DNA of 64,000 nt from Serratia proteamaculans (lineage in GTDB: Bacteria; Pseudomonadota; Gammaproteobacteria; Enterobacterales; Enterobacteriaceae), in assembly GCF_008830365.1 (NCBI RefSeq), contig NZ_WBKI01000001.1, positions 1,488,001 to 1,552,000 of the forward strand, read 5' to 3'. Below the pieces are notes generated by a model. That model worked only from the letters and a program-made list of their open reading frames with translations. It was not told where the DNA came from and ran no database searches. Positions 22,960-31,001 of this stretch are shown here, in pieces. How positions within the stretch are numbered: the stretch's first letter is position 1; each line of letters starts with the position of its first letter. A program made the translations under genes and the position numbers.

Positions 22960-23547
22960 TTACAGGGTAAAGCTCAGCCCTTCTATCACCGTCTGCTCCA
23001 GCGGCAAGCGCCCTGAAGGGATCTCTTTTTGTTGCAAGAATTCCGGCAGCAGGGATTTGTCGCCCGCTTTGCCGATCGCCACCATACCGTGCACCTGATA
23101 GTTATCCGGCAGGTTCAACGCAGCCTTGATTTTGTCATGGTGAACACCGCCCATGCAGTGGGTCAGCCAACCTTTCAGGTGCGCCTGCAGCGCCAGGTTG
23201 GCCCAGGCGGCACCGGCATCAAAGGCATGACTCGGGTTACTGACTTCCTTCTCACCGTTCAGACTGGTGGTTTTGGAGATCACCACCACCAACGCCGAAG
23301 CGTGCTGCGCCCAACCGCGGTTGAACTCAATCAGGAAATCCAGATAGCTGTCCCAACTGGCCGAACCGTGTTTGCTGTAGGCAAAACGCCACGGCTGAAT
23401 GTTATAGGCCGAAGGTGACCAACGCGCCGCTTCAAAGAAGCTCAGCAGGGTCTCATCGTCGATAGCATCATTGGCCAGCGCGCGCGGCGACCAACGTTCA
23501 ATAAACTGCGCATCAATCGGGTAATCAGAAACTCTTGGCTGGCTCAT
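22960..23547 (-). CDS. Nitroreductase-family FMN enzyme
   Basis: 195 aa from ATG 23547 (MSQPRVSDYPIDAQFIERWSPRA). The FMN-binding opening RWSPRALANDAIDDETLLSF and ARWSPSAYNIQPWRF are characteristic, as is GAAWANLALQAHLKGW in the middle. Family members reduce nitroaromatics, quinones or flavins with NAD(P)H as cytosolic dimers. Two more ATGs (23553 and 23562) lie just upstream. 23547 is favoured by the GAGAGA about 8 nt before it. It is a single gene with its own terminator. Confidence 0.85.
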   Translation of the reverse strand: MSQPRVSDYPIDAQFIERWSPRALANDAIDDETLLSFFEAARWSPSAYNIQPWRFAYSKHGSASWDSYLDFLIEFNRGWAQHASALVVVISKTTSLNGEKEVSNPSHAFDAGAAWANLALQAHLKGWLTHCMGGVHHDKIKAALNLPDNYQVHGMVAIGKAGDKSLLPEFLQQKEIPSGRLPLEQTVIEGLSFTL

Positions 23548-23633
23548 GGACATCTCTCTCATGGGAATGGATAACAAAGTTATCTGATATTCCCATGTCT
23601 CACGCCAGAAAAACTTTTATTTTGTGCCCTTGC

Positions 23634-24521
23634 TCAGCGCCGGACCTCCTGTTGCAGCCAGTCCAGAAACGCCCGCACCGGCGGGTGCCGTTCGCGGCCA
23701 GGCACGCACAGCGCAGTATAAGCCGCACCCGGCACGCAAATGTCCGGTCGATAAGATGCCAGCAAACCGTTACGCACCAGATCGGACACCATTACCGAGC
23801 TGGCCAGCACCAGCCCCTGCCCGGCCACCGCCGCCTGCAGCGCATAATGCTCTTCGTCATAAGCCCGCAATGCGGCATGCTGCTGCCACCAGTCGACTCC
23901 CGCAGCCTGGCACCACTCACGCCAGCCAGTTTCATATAGGGTGGAGTCATGCCAATGAACGGTGATCAGCGTGGGCACGGGTTGCTCCATTGCACACAAA
24001 TCTGGGGCACCGTAGACACCAAAGCTCTCCTCCAGCCGCGCCGCCTGATGCAGTTGCGGGTAGCTTGCGCTGCTGTAGCGAATGGCAATGTCCACGCTGG
24101 CGTCCTGTTGCAGATCAATCACCTCGCCGCAAGCCTCCAGCCGTACCAGATAATGCGGATAGGCCTGATAAAAACGTCCCAGGCGCGGCACCAGCCATAA
24201 GGCTGCAAAAGAATGGGTGACGGAAACACTCAATGATCCGGCGCTGGGCACCGGCCGCAAAGCATCCAGCGTGGTGGCAACATCAAGCAGCGCAGTGTGA
24301 ACCCCTGCAAACAAACGCTCACCCTTCTGCGTCAATCTAACGCCACGCGGCAGTCGTTCGAACAAGGCAAAGCCCAACTGCTGCTCAAGCGCTTTGATCT
24401 GATGTGATACCGCAGTCGGCGTAACCGCCAGCTCCAGCGCCGCCTGTTTGAAACTGCACAGGCGGGCAGCGGATTCGAAAGTTCGCAATGCAGTTACGGG
24501 AAGCGAGGCAAACATGAACAA
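23634..24521 (-). CDS. LysR-family regulator (GcvA-like)
   Basis: 295 aa. The HTH is residues 8-66 (TALRTFESAARLCSFKQAALELAVTPTAVSHQIKALE), the GcvA/AmpR-branch pattern, followed by LFERLPRGVRLTQKGERLF. The effector domain includes DVDIAIRYS-like DASVDIAIRYSSASYP. It is divergent from the FMN-reductase gene at 24636 across 114 bp with a GATGA/TCATC dyad, and so is its probable regulator. The ligand is unknown. Confidence 0.85.
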   Translation of the reverse strand: MFMFASLPVTALRTFESAARLCSFKQAALELAVTPTAVSHQIKALEQQLGFALFERLPRGVRLTQKGERLFAGVHTALLDVATTLDALRPVPSAGSLSVSVTHSFAALWLVPRLGRFYQAYPHYLVRLEACGEVIDLQQDASVDIAIRYSSASYPQLHQAARLEESFGVYGAPDLCAMEQPVPTLITVHWHDSTLYETGWREWCQAAGVDWWQQHAALRAYDEEHYALQAAVAGQGLVLASSVMVSDLVRNGLLASYRPDICVPGAAYTALCVPGRERHPPVRAFLDWLQQEVRR

Positions 24522-24531
24522 GACCCATACA

Positions 24532-24548
24532 GATGAATTTATCTCATC
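24532..24548. promoter_or_regulatory. Dyad in the LysR/FMN-reductase divergent promoter
   Basis: GATGA-ATTTATC-TCATC, perfect 5-bp arms, 11 nt upstream of the LysR start. A possible LysR site, but short. Confidence 0.35.
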
Positions 24549-24635
24549 CTGACAGAGTAGCCGTCATTTGTCGCTTGCGCTGCACTCACCGTAAATTGAC
24601 ACCCGTATTCCCCTACTCAGCAAACGGAGAGTGAC

Positions 24636-25271
24636 ATGAACTCATCTCAGCAACCCAAACGCCTTATCGTCCTGGTGGGCAGCCCACGCCGCGACGGCAA
24701 CAGTGCCACCCTGGCGCAAGCCGTCATGGCGGGAGCTGCCGAAGCCGGTACCGAAGCCAGCCTGCATTTTCTCGATGACTACATCAGTGGTTTTCTGGTG
24801 GATGGGCGCCATGCCGAGCCGCCTGCTGACCGTTATGGCGAACTGTTTCTGGAACACTTCTTGCCGGCGGATGGAGTGGTATTTTGTACCCCGCTTTACT
24901 GGTACGGCATGTCGGCACAAACCAAAGCCTTTTTCGACCGCTCTTTCAGCTATTACTCCAACGCCTATCCGGATGCGGAACAGGTTCATCAGCGTATGAG
25001 CGGCAAACGCATCGGGCTGACGGTGGCCTCGGAAGAAACTTACCCCGGCGGGGCAATGGGGATCGTGCATCAAATTCAGGAATTCAGCCGCTACTCGCAT
25101 TGCGAATTCATCGGGATGGTCCAGGGGGCGGGCAACAACCGGGGTGAAGTTAGCCGCGATCCGCGCAATCCACTACAGGCCGCCCGCGATTTGGGGCGCG
25201 AGATTTTCACTCGCCGCTATTCGGATTACCGGATGGATACGCCGCGCAGCACACAGGTTTGGCAAGATTGA
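24636..25271 (+). CDS. NAD(P)H-dependent FMN reductase / flavodoxin-fold protein
   Basis: A 211-aa flavodoxin-fold protein. The FMN-phosphate loop GSPRRDGNSATLAQAV is at about residues 16-31, and FCTPLYWYGMSAQTKAFFDRSF (82-103) is the second FMN contact seen in iron-sulfur flavoprotein/WrbA-like reductases. The start ATG 24636 follows CGGAGAG. It is divergent from a GcvA-like LysR gene. Such enzymes reduce quinones, azo compounds or free flavin. It could supply reduced flavin to the LLM monooxygenases of this region, but nothing links them directly. Confidence 0.82.
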   Translation: MNSSQQPKRLIVLVGSPRRDGNSATLAQAVMAGAAEAGTEASLHFLDDYISGFLVDGRHAEPPADRYGELFLEHFLPADGVVFCTPLYWYGMSAQTKAFFDRSFSYYSNAYPDAEQVHQRMSGKRIGLTVASEETYPGGAMGIVHQIQEFSRYSHCEFIGMVQGAGNNRGEVSRDPRNPLQAARDLGREIFTRRYSDYRMDTPRSTQVWQD

Positions 25272-25416
25272 TTCAACACAGGGGCGGTCTGCTGCCCCTT
25301 TATCAAGGTTACGCAAGTATATGTAGCAAACTATTGCCGACCATTGGCCCACCAGGACAAACATCATATGATGCAGATGCCAGACTGGCGCACTCATTAA
25401 CTCGAAGCGAAACAAG

Positions 25417-26526
25417 ATGTCAAAACAGTGGAAAATAACGGCGGCCAACGCCTGTCTGCAGGTGTACACCCGGTTGGGCGGCAACTTCAAAGAAAAGGCC
25501 AGTTTTACACCGGAGCTGACTTTCGAACGCATCGTTATTTTTTCCACCACCGCCCTCGGCGACCTGATGTTTAACACGCCGGCCATTCGCGCGGTGCGTG
25601 AACGTTACCCCATGGCGAATATCACCCTGATTTCCAGCCATAAGAATAAACAGCTGGTCGCGACCAGCCGTTACTTTAATGCTGTTATTTATTGGGATCA
25701 TAAAGCCAAAGACATGCTCAGTATCATTCGCCAGTTGCGTAAGCATAAGCCGCAACTGGCCGTCATCCTGCACTCCAAATCCCCTTACGATGTGATTGTC
25801 GCCATCACTGCCGGTTGCCAGTATCTTTTCAAAGACGTCTACGGCAATAAAGCCACCGGTATGGAAACCTGGCTGAGCGGCGTAAGCCAGAGTACCGGCG
25901 GGCATTTGATTCAGCGCAAGCTGGATCTGGTGGCGCAACTGGGGTGTAAAACCGACAACACCGAGATGTTTATTCCCGTTGAATTTTCGCCGGTTAATAA
26001 AACCGCGGATAAAATCCCAATCGGTTTTCAAATGGGTGCTTCTGAAACGCTGCGCTGCTGGCCCGTCGGCCAGTTTATTCACCTGGCGAAACTGTTGCTG
26101 GCACAGTCGCCACACCACCAAATCGAATTAATCGGCTCCCCGAAAGAGCTGGCTATCGAAAAGGAATTTATGGCGGGGCTAACGGCGGACGAACAGCAAC
26201 GCGTGGTCAGCCATATTGGCAAAACCACCCTGCCGCAACTGCTGGCGGTGATGTCAAACATGCAGGTGCTGGTAACCGGCGATACCGGCCCATTACATCT
26301 GGCCATTGCCCTAAAAACACCGACCATCAGCCTGTTTGTCACGGCCAATCCGCAGCACACCGGCCCCTATCAAAATAGCGAACTGCATCAGGTGATGAAC
26401 GTATCGGTGGATGCGCAAAAGCTCACCACGGCTCAACGCCGCCAACCGCTCAGCATCATCACCGAAAATGAGGTGTTTGAAAAAGTGACGAGCGCGCTGG
26501 AGTTCACGCACCCGCAGGCTGACTAA
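25417..26526 (+). CDS. Glycosyltransferase family 9 (heptosyltransferase-like)
   Basis: 369 aa, a GT9 protein like the ADP-heptose:LPS heptosyltransferases. The opening motif TTALGDLMFNTPAIRAVRERYP (about residues 45-66) and the C-terminal GDTGPLHLAIALKTPTISLF (288-307) are family signatures. The enzyme works on the cytosolic face of the inner membrane, adding heptose or another sugar to the LPS core. It converges on, and overlaps by 4 nt, an O-antigen-ligase-like gene, and a WaaZ-like gene lies beyond that. No other LPS genes are in the window, so this is a satellite core-modification cluster. Confidence 0.82.
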   Translation: MSKQWKITAANACLQVYTRLGGNFKEKASFTPELTFERIVIFSTTALGDLMFNTPAIRAVRERYPMANITLISSHKNKQLVATSRYFNAVIYWDHKAKDMLSIIRQLRKHKPQLAVILHSKSPYDVIVAITAGCQYLFKDVYGNKATGMETWLSGVSQSTGGHLIQRKLDLVAQLGCKTDNTEMFIPVEFSPVNKTADKIPIGFQMGASETLRCWPVGQFIHLAKLLLAQSPHHQIELIGSPKELAIEKEFMAGLTADEQQRVVSHIGKTTLPQLLAVMSNMQVLVTGDTGPLHLAIALKTPTISLFVTANPQHTGPYQNSELHQVMNVSVDAQKLTTAQRRQPLSIITENEVFEKVTSALEFTHPQAD

Positions 26527-27707
26527 CGCACTCTTTGGGGCGGCTGGGCAAAAACCATCGCCAATGGGAACCAGAACAGGTACCAGAACTCGGCCGGATT
26601 GGCGATGACAAACATGCCCTGCGAGCAGTAGAAGATCAGCATAAACAGATATAAAGCCGCCTCCAGCCGCCACCCGGCCCTGAGGTGACGCGCGGCTTGC
26701 CGCGCGCCAAACGCCAGTAATCCGGCGAACAAACAAAAACCAACCAACCCGCCTTTGAGCAATGCCCCCAGATACAGGCTGTGAGTGGTATGAATAAACT
26801 CGCCGGTATAATTGGTAAAAGTCAGTTCTTTATCAAATCCATAGCCGAAAAACGGCGCCTGTTCTATCAACGCCAGGCTGTGCCGCCAAATGCTCATCCG
26901 CACGAAGCTCTGCTGATACAACTCGGCAAAGCGCGTAATCAGCATTTCCCCGATGGACGACCATAGCACCATGCCTACGGTAAATATGATCATTGCCATA
27001 ATCAACATCGCCAATTTTTTATTCAGCGCCCGGTAATGCGTGGTTAACACCAGCGCCGCCATTAAGGCAATCAAAGGCCCACGGCTTTGTGTCAGTACCA
27101 TAAAGGCAAAAAGTAGTGGGATCGTCAGCAGGACCTTTTTTTGTTGGGTATCACGAAAAACCATCAGGCTTAAAATAATGCCCAAAGCGGCATAACCGGC
27201 AAGATCGATCACATTACGCGGGCCGGGATTGGCGTCTGAGGTTTCTCTGAGGGTATAAATTTCTTGGTAATCACTCCATGCCAGATACAGGCATAGCAAC
27301 GTGATACCGGCGATCACGCAGCAGAGCAAGAGATTGCGCCGGGGGCTATCCAGCACGCTGACCAACAGACCCAAATAAATCAGGATATAAGCGCTATGCG
27401 TCAGGGCAGACAGCGCATCTCCCGGCGTGCCTCCCCAGAAATTACTGGCGGAGTAGTACGCCAGAAAATACGCCGCCAAGGCTATTCCGGTGACCGCAGC
27501 ACGTCTGCTAAACCAGGCCTGACGAAATTCCGGCCGGGTGAGCAGCGTCAGCAGGAAAAAAAATGCCGAGATATGGAATAGATTATTCACCCGGGTATGG
27601 CCGCAAAAAATGGCACTAAAGAAGGAGAATGCCAGGAAGACGTAAACAGCGATCGGTGTGGTTACATCAGTTTTTTTTGAAAAAATCACTGCAATCAACC
27701 TTTTCAA
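26523..27707 (-). CDS. O-antigen ligase family protein (WaaL-like)
   Basis: A 394-aa integral membrane protein with about eleven hydrophobic segments and the Wzy/WaaL (PF04932) core: LTQSRGPLIALMAALVL, and the large periplasmic loop ending FIHTTHSLYLGALLKGG, where the His is the conserved catalytic one. Such enzymes join sugar chains to lipid A-core in the periplasm. The start at 27707 overlaps the WaaZ-like gene by 41 nt; a shorter start cannot be excluded. It lies on the same strand as, and after, the WaaZ-like gene. Confidence 0.75.
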   Translation of the reverse strand: MKRLIAVIFSKKTDVTTPIAVYVFLAFSFFSAIFCGHTRVNNLFHISAFFFLLTLLTRPEFRQAWFSRRAAVTGIALAAYFLAYYSASNFWGGTPGDALSALTHSAYILIYLGLLVSVLDSPRRNLLLCCVIAGITLLCLYLAWSDYQEIYTLRETSDANPGPRNVIDLAGYAALGIILSLMVFRDTQQKKVLLTIPLLFAFMVLTQSRGPLIALMAALVLTTHYRALNKKLAMLIMAMIIFTVGMVLWSSIGEMLITRFAELYQQSFVRMSIWRHSLALIEQAPFFGYGFDKELTFTNYTGEFIHTTHSLYLGALLKGGLVGFCLFAGLLAFGARQAARHLRAGWRLEAALYLFMLIFYCSQGMFVIANPAEFWYLFWFPLAMVFAQPPQRVR

Positions 27708-28584
27708 AAATACGGGTATCTATGGCGCTCGCCAATGAAAAATTCTTTACGGCGATATTGTTGATTTTCATTCTTTCAGCGGCATGGCTAAAAGCCGGGA
27801 TGATCATATCATCGACCTTTTCGGGTAAAAATGTCGGCAGTTTGTTTTCTGGCGTTTCATAGAAGCGTGGCAAATGGAAATTGTTCATATCCAGCCCGAC
27901 AATAAAGAGCTGTTTAAACCCCAGGAAGGAGATGATCTGAAACACCCAATAAACCACCGTGCCGGCATCAAAAATTCCATGCCGAATATCATGACTAAAA
28001 GCGATGGATTTACAGACAGAAGAAAAATAGACGTTACCGTCATGGCGGTAATGTTCCCACAATGCCGGAGGATTTATTTTTGGGCTGTAAATTTTGAAAG
28101 CCGCATCTTCGATGGCGGCAAACTGACACTTCACGCCTGCCAGCGTGAAACGGTCAATGATTTTCGCCACGCCGTGGACCGTCGTAAACAGGATTAAATC
28201 CTCTGCCAGAACAATGTCTTCTATAATATCCGGCCTTTGATCAATAAATCCCATATCGACAATGACGTAAAAACGAAAGCTCACCTGTTGGCTTAAGAAA
28301 TAGGCCCCATTGACCCCGATGGCCGGCATATCAGGAATATCGCTAAAGTAAACAGAACTCACCGATGGCCCGGTGGCCGTCAGCAATACAGGCCCCTGAA
28401 AGCGGTCTTTTAACGCTGAAAGTTTCACTATAGGAATCATCTGTCTTTTATAATGAAACTCGACAATCTCGCCACTCTCCGCACGTTCAATTTTCACGTA
28501 AGGCCAGAGGTTTTCATTATGCCGATAAGGGCGGGAATGTGAATAACGGTATATCTGCTTAAAAAAACTTCCCATCGAGACCAT
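27667..28584 (-). CDS. LPS core protein, WaaZ-like (Kdo III transferase-like)
   Basis: 305 aa (or 302 from ATG 28575). Several stretches resemble enterobacterial WaaZ: AIGVNGAYFLSQQVSFRFYV, DMGFIDQRPDII, and the C-terminal FLGFKQLFIVGLDMNNFHLPRFYE. WaaZ is required for adding a third Kdo to the inner core. The N-terminal 50 residues (with HNENLWPYVKI) are an extension not seen in WaaZ as I remember it. Base composition is AT-richer than most neighbours, suggesting transfer. It is followed by the WaaL-like gene with a 41-nt overlap. Assignment is by partial motif similarity. Confidence 0.55.
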   Translation of the reverse strand: MVSMGSFFKQIYRYSHSRPYRHNENLWPYVKIERAESGEIVEFHYKRQMIPIVKLSALKDRFQGPVLLTATGPSVSSVYFSDIPDMPAIGVNGAYFLSQQVSFRFYVIVDMGFIDQRPDIIEDIVLAEDLILFTTVHGVAKIIDRFTLAGVKCQFAAIEDAAFKIYSPKINPPALWEHYRHDGNVYFSSVCKSIAFSHDIRHGIFDAGTVVYWVFQIISFLGFKQLFIVGLDMNNFHLPRFYETPENKLPTFLPEKVDDMIIPAFSHAAERMKINNIAVKNFSLASAIDTRIFEKVDCSDFFKKN

Positions 28585-28787
28585 TTCCCATCAAAAATGC
28601 ATCCACGCCAACACAGATTCGTTTGATCTAAATTAAATCCATTGATGGGATGAGTATCGGAGCATTCATGACGGCGAGCAATTTATGCAATTTGAGTTAT
28701 TCGTTATATTAACGACAAGAGATATGTCTATTTGTTAATAACGTTAAAAACCTGCCTTAAAAGGTAATTATTATCTTGAATTGCATA

Positions 28788-28807
28788 GGGGCGTAAACTT
28801 TCGCCCC
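28788..28807. terminator. Hairpin in the 28585-28839 gap
   Basis: GGGGCG-TAAACTTT-CGCCCC, followed by GTTTTAC on the + strand. It lies 32 nt past the stop of the leftward AhpD-like gene and may terminate that operon, though the T-run is on the other side. The rest of this AT-rich 255-bp gap upstream of the WaaZ-like gene shows no gene. Confidence 0.4.
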
Positions 28808-28839
28808 GTTTTACACGGCGGTTATTGGCGGAAGACTTA

Positions 28840-29958
28840 TTAATCGTCGAAGGGCTCACCCAAAGTCAGCATCAACCGGTTAGCCCAGGCAAAGAACGCC
28901 GTCGACTGCACCAAATCCAGCAACGCCAGCTCATCCAGCCCCTGCTCACGCAGCACTGCCAGATGTTCAGCGTTAACCTGCGGCGGCGTAGCGGATAACG
29001 CCGCCGCAAAGTCTATCTGTGCCCTCCACGGCTCCCCTTGCCCCTCACTCAACACGCCCCCCGGTGCTACCTCCAGCAGACGCTGCACCTCGTCCGTCTG
29101 TTTGGACAACTGTGCCGCCTTGCGCGCATGCACCGAAGCGCAATAGATGCAGCCATTCACCTTGCTGGCCACCGTGGCCGCCAGTTCACGGTCTTTACGT
29201 TCCAGCCCGCCTTGCGTATAGAAAATGGCCCGATCCACCAGCGTTCGCTGCTCCAGCACCGGATGGTTACGTGCCAGCAGGCGAAAATAATCCGAGTCGC
29301 TATGCCCGAAGCGCGTCAACAGCGCCTGACCCGATTCATCAAACTCCGCCAGCGGCTTGGCGGCGATCCACGGCTCCCAACCCAGTTCCTGACGGGTAAA
29401 CACCGGCGGCGCATGGCGGCCACTCAGGGTGTCGGACTCGGTGCGCCAACTGCCGGCTCTGACCGGTGAGCTGCTGCTGCCCTCCTCAACCGGCTGACCG
29501 CCAAGCAGCCGATAGCCGGTTAACAGACGGCTTTGGAAACTGACAAACGCGATCAGTTGCGACAGGGTGACGATAGCGTCCAGTGACCAACCGGCCTGCT
29601 GCAATGCCTGCAAATGCTGGGCATCGGCACTGGCGGGTTTGAACGCCAACCGTTCGGCATGATCCAGCGCCGCCTGCAAACGCGGGCTATCCTCTGCGCC
29701 GCCCTGTTGTTGCAGCAACGCCGCATAATGGGCCGCCAGTGATTTATCCGCATGCCATTCGCTGATGCGCTGGGCGATTTGCAAGCGCTGCGCTACAGGA
29801 AAATCGCCGGCATCGGCGGGAGCAAACAGCGCAAGGTAGCTGGCCTGAATCGCGTCTGTCGCCGCCTGCCGTGTCACTCTGGCCTGTGCCAATGCGGAAC
29901 CGGGTACGATCTCTGCCAGCACGGCCAGCAGGTCGTCATTATTCAATGTTGCAGTCAT
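28840..29958 (-). CDS. CMD/AhpD double-domain protein (Avi_7170-type)
   Basis: 372 aa with two carboxymuconolactone-decarboxylase/AhpD-like halves. The second half holds the AhpD redox motif CIYCASVH (CxxCxxxH, about residues 265-272) within KVNGCIYCASVHARKAAQL, the hallmark of peroxidase-related enzymes. The first half lacks cysteines at the matching place. It overlaps the LLM monooxygenase gene by 4 nt and is last of a six-gene transporter/monooxygenase operon. It probably removes a peroxide or handles a reactive product of the monooxygenase; that is inference. Confidence 0.75.
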   Translation of the reverse strand: MTATLNNDDLLAVLAEIVPGSALAQARVTRQAATDAIQASYLALFAPADAGDFPVAQRLQIAQRISEWHADKSLAAHYAALLQQQGGAEDSPRLQAALDHAERLAFKPASADAQHLQALQQAGWSLDAIVTLSQLIAFVSFQSRLLTGYRLLGGQPVEEGSSSSPVRAGSWRTESDTLSGRHAPPVFTRQELGWEPWIAAKPLAEFDESGQALLTRFGHSDSDYFRLLARNHPVLEQRTLVDRAIFYTQGGLERKDRELAATVASKVNGCIYCASVHARKAAQLSKQTDEVQRLLEVAPGGVLSEGQGEPWRAQIDFAAALSATPPQVNAEHLAVLREQGLDELALLDLVQSTAFFAWANRLMLTLGEPFDD

Positions 29959-31001
29959 ACCTTTTCCTCAGCGTGATGTTCGTGGGAGATGGAAGCGGGA
30001 GTGCGACGTTGCCAGCCCAGTTCCGGGGCAACGTGGCGGGCGATCAGCTCAATAGAACGCAGAATGTGGGCGTGCGGTGGATCAATGGAATGCACCTGGA
30101 ACGCCAGGTCGGTGACTCGCGCCAGCGCGCTGTCTTTCTGCAACGAGGCGATCACCTGATCCGGAGTGCCGAGATGCACGTCAAAAGCCCGGATCAGCCC
30201 ATCGAGCGACTCATCGGATGGCCGATGGCCACTGGCGCGCAGGCGTTCAAGCCCACGGCCCAACCCTTGCGCGGCAAAGTCCCGCGCCTGTTGGCTATTA
30301 TCGGTCACCAGAGCGGTGCGCGACCCCATAATACGCGGTGCGATGCCGGGCGGCAGCGCCGCCAGATAGGCGTCGATAATCGGGTTCTGCAACTCGTCCA
30401 GCGGCAAATCTGGCGCATCCGCCGGGCGCGGTTGGGTACGCGACAACATTAAGCCGTCACCGGCACGTCCGGCACGCTCGCCACCTTCCACCGAAAAAGT
30501 CGCCTGCCAGACTCGCTCCACCAACTGCGGCGCTGCCGGATACAAACGGTTATCCTCACCGCCCAAGGCCTCACCGCGCCAGGCGCGCAGCAGCGTGTTG
30601 AAGTTGTCGGCAAATACCGCGTGGCGCTGCTGAGCATCAAAACCGAAGGCGCTGAACGATGACGGCGTGCCACCGGCGGCAATTCCCACCTCCAGCCTGC
30701 CGTCAGACAGCAGATCCAGCACCGCAGTATCCTCCGCCACACGAATGGCTGACTCCATCGGCAGCGTGATCACCCCGGTACCCAGCCGGATATGGCGAGT
30801 TCGTGCCGCCACCTGAGCCAGGAACACCAGGGGGGAAGGCAAGCCGCCCTCATCCTCATGAAAATGGTGTTGCGCCACCCAGGCGCTATCAAAGCCGACC
30901 CGTTCGGCATGCACGATTTGCTCGGTTGCCAACCGGTAACGCTGCTGTGCACTGCCCTGATCCAGCAGGCGGGTGAAAAAACCCAGTCTTTTACTGCTCA
31001 T
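29955..31001 (-). CDS. FMN-dependent luciferase-like monooxygenase (KPN_01858-type)
   Basis: 348 aa from ATG 31001 (MSSKRLGFFTRLLDQGSAQQ). LLM barrel motifs: AERVGFDSAWVAQHHFHEDE, HIRLGTGVITLPMESAIRVAED and SDGRLEVGIAAGGTPSSF. The start overlaps the ATPase stop by 11 nt; in-frame codons to 31061 lie inside the ATPase gene. It is sandwiched between an ABC importer and an AhpD-fold protein, so it likely oxidises the imported compound. FMNH2 must come from a reductase encoded elsewhere. Substrate unknown. Confidence 0.82.
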   Translation of the reverse strand: MSSKRLGFFTRLLDQGSAQQRYRLATEQIVHAERVGFDSAWVAQHHFHEDEGGLPSPLVFLAQVAARTRHIRLGTGVITLPMESAIRVAEDTAVLDLLSDGRLEVGIAAGGTPSSFSAFGFDAQQRHAVFADNFNTLLRAWRGEALGGEDNRLYPAAPQLVERVWQATFSVEGGERAGRAGDGLMLSRTQPRPADAPDLPLDELQNPIIDAYLAALPPGIAPRIMGSRTALVTDNSQQARDFAAQGLGRGLERLRASGHRPSDESLDGLIRAFDVHLGTPDQVIASLQKDSALARVTDLAFQVHSIDPPHAHILRSIELIARHVAPELGWQRRTPASISHEHHAEEKV

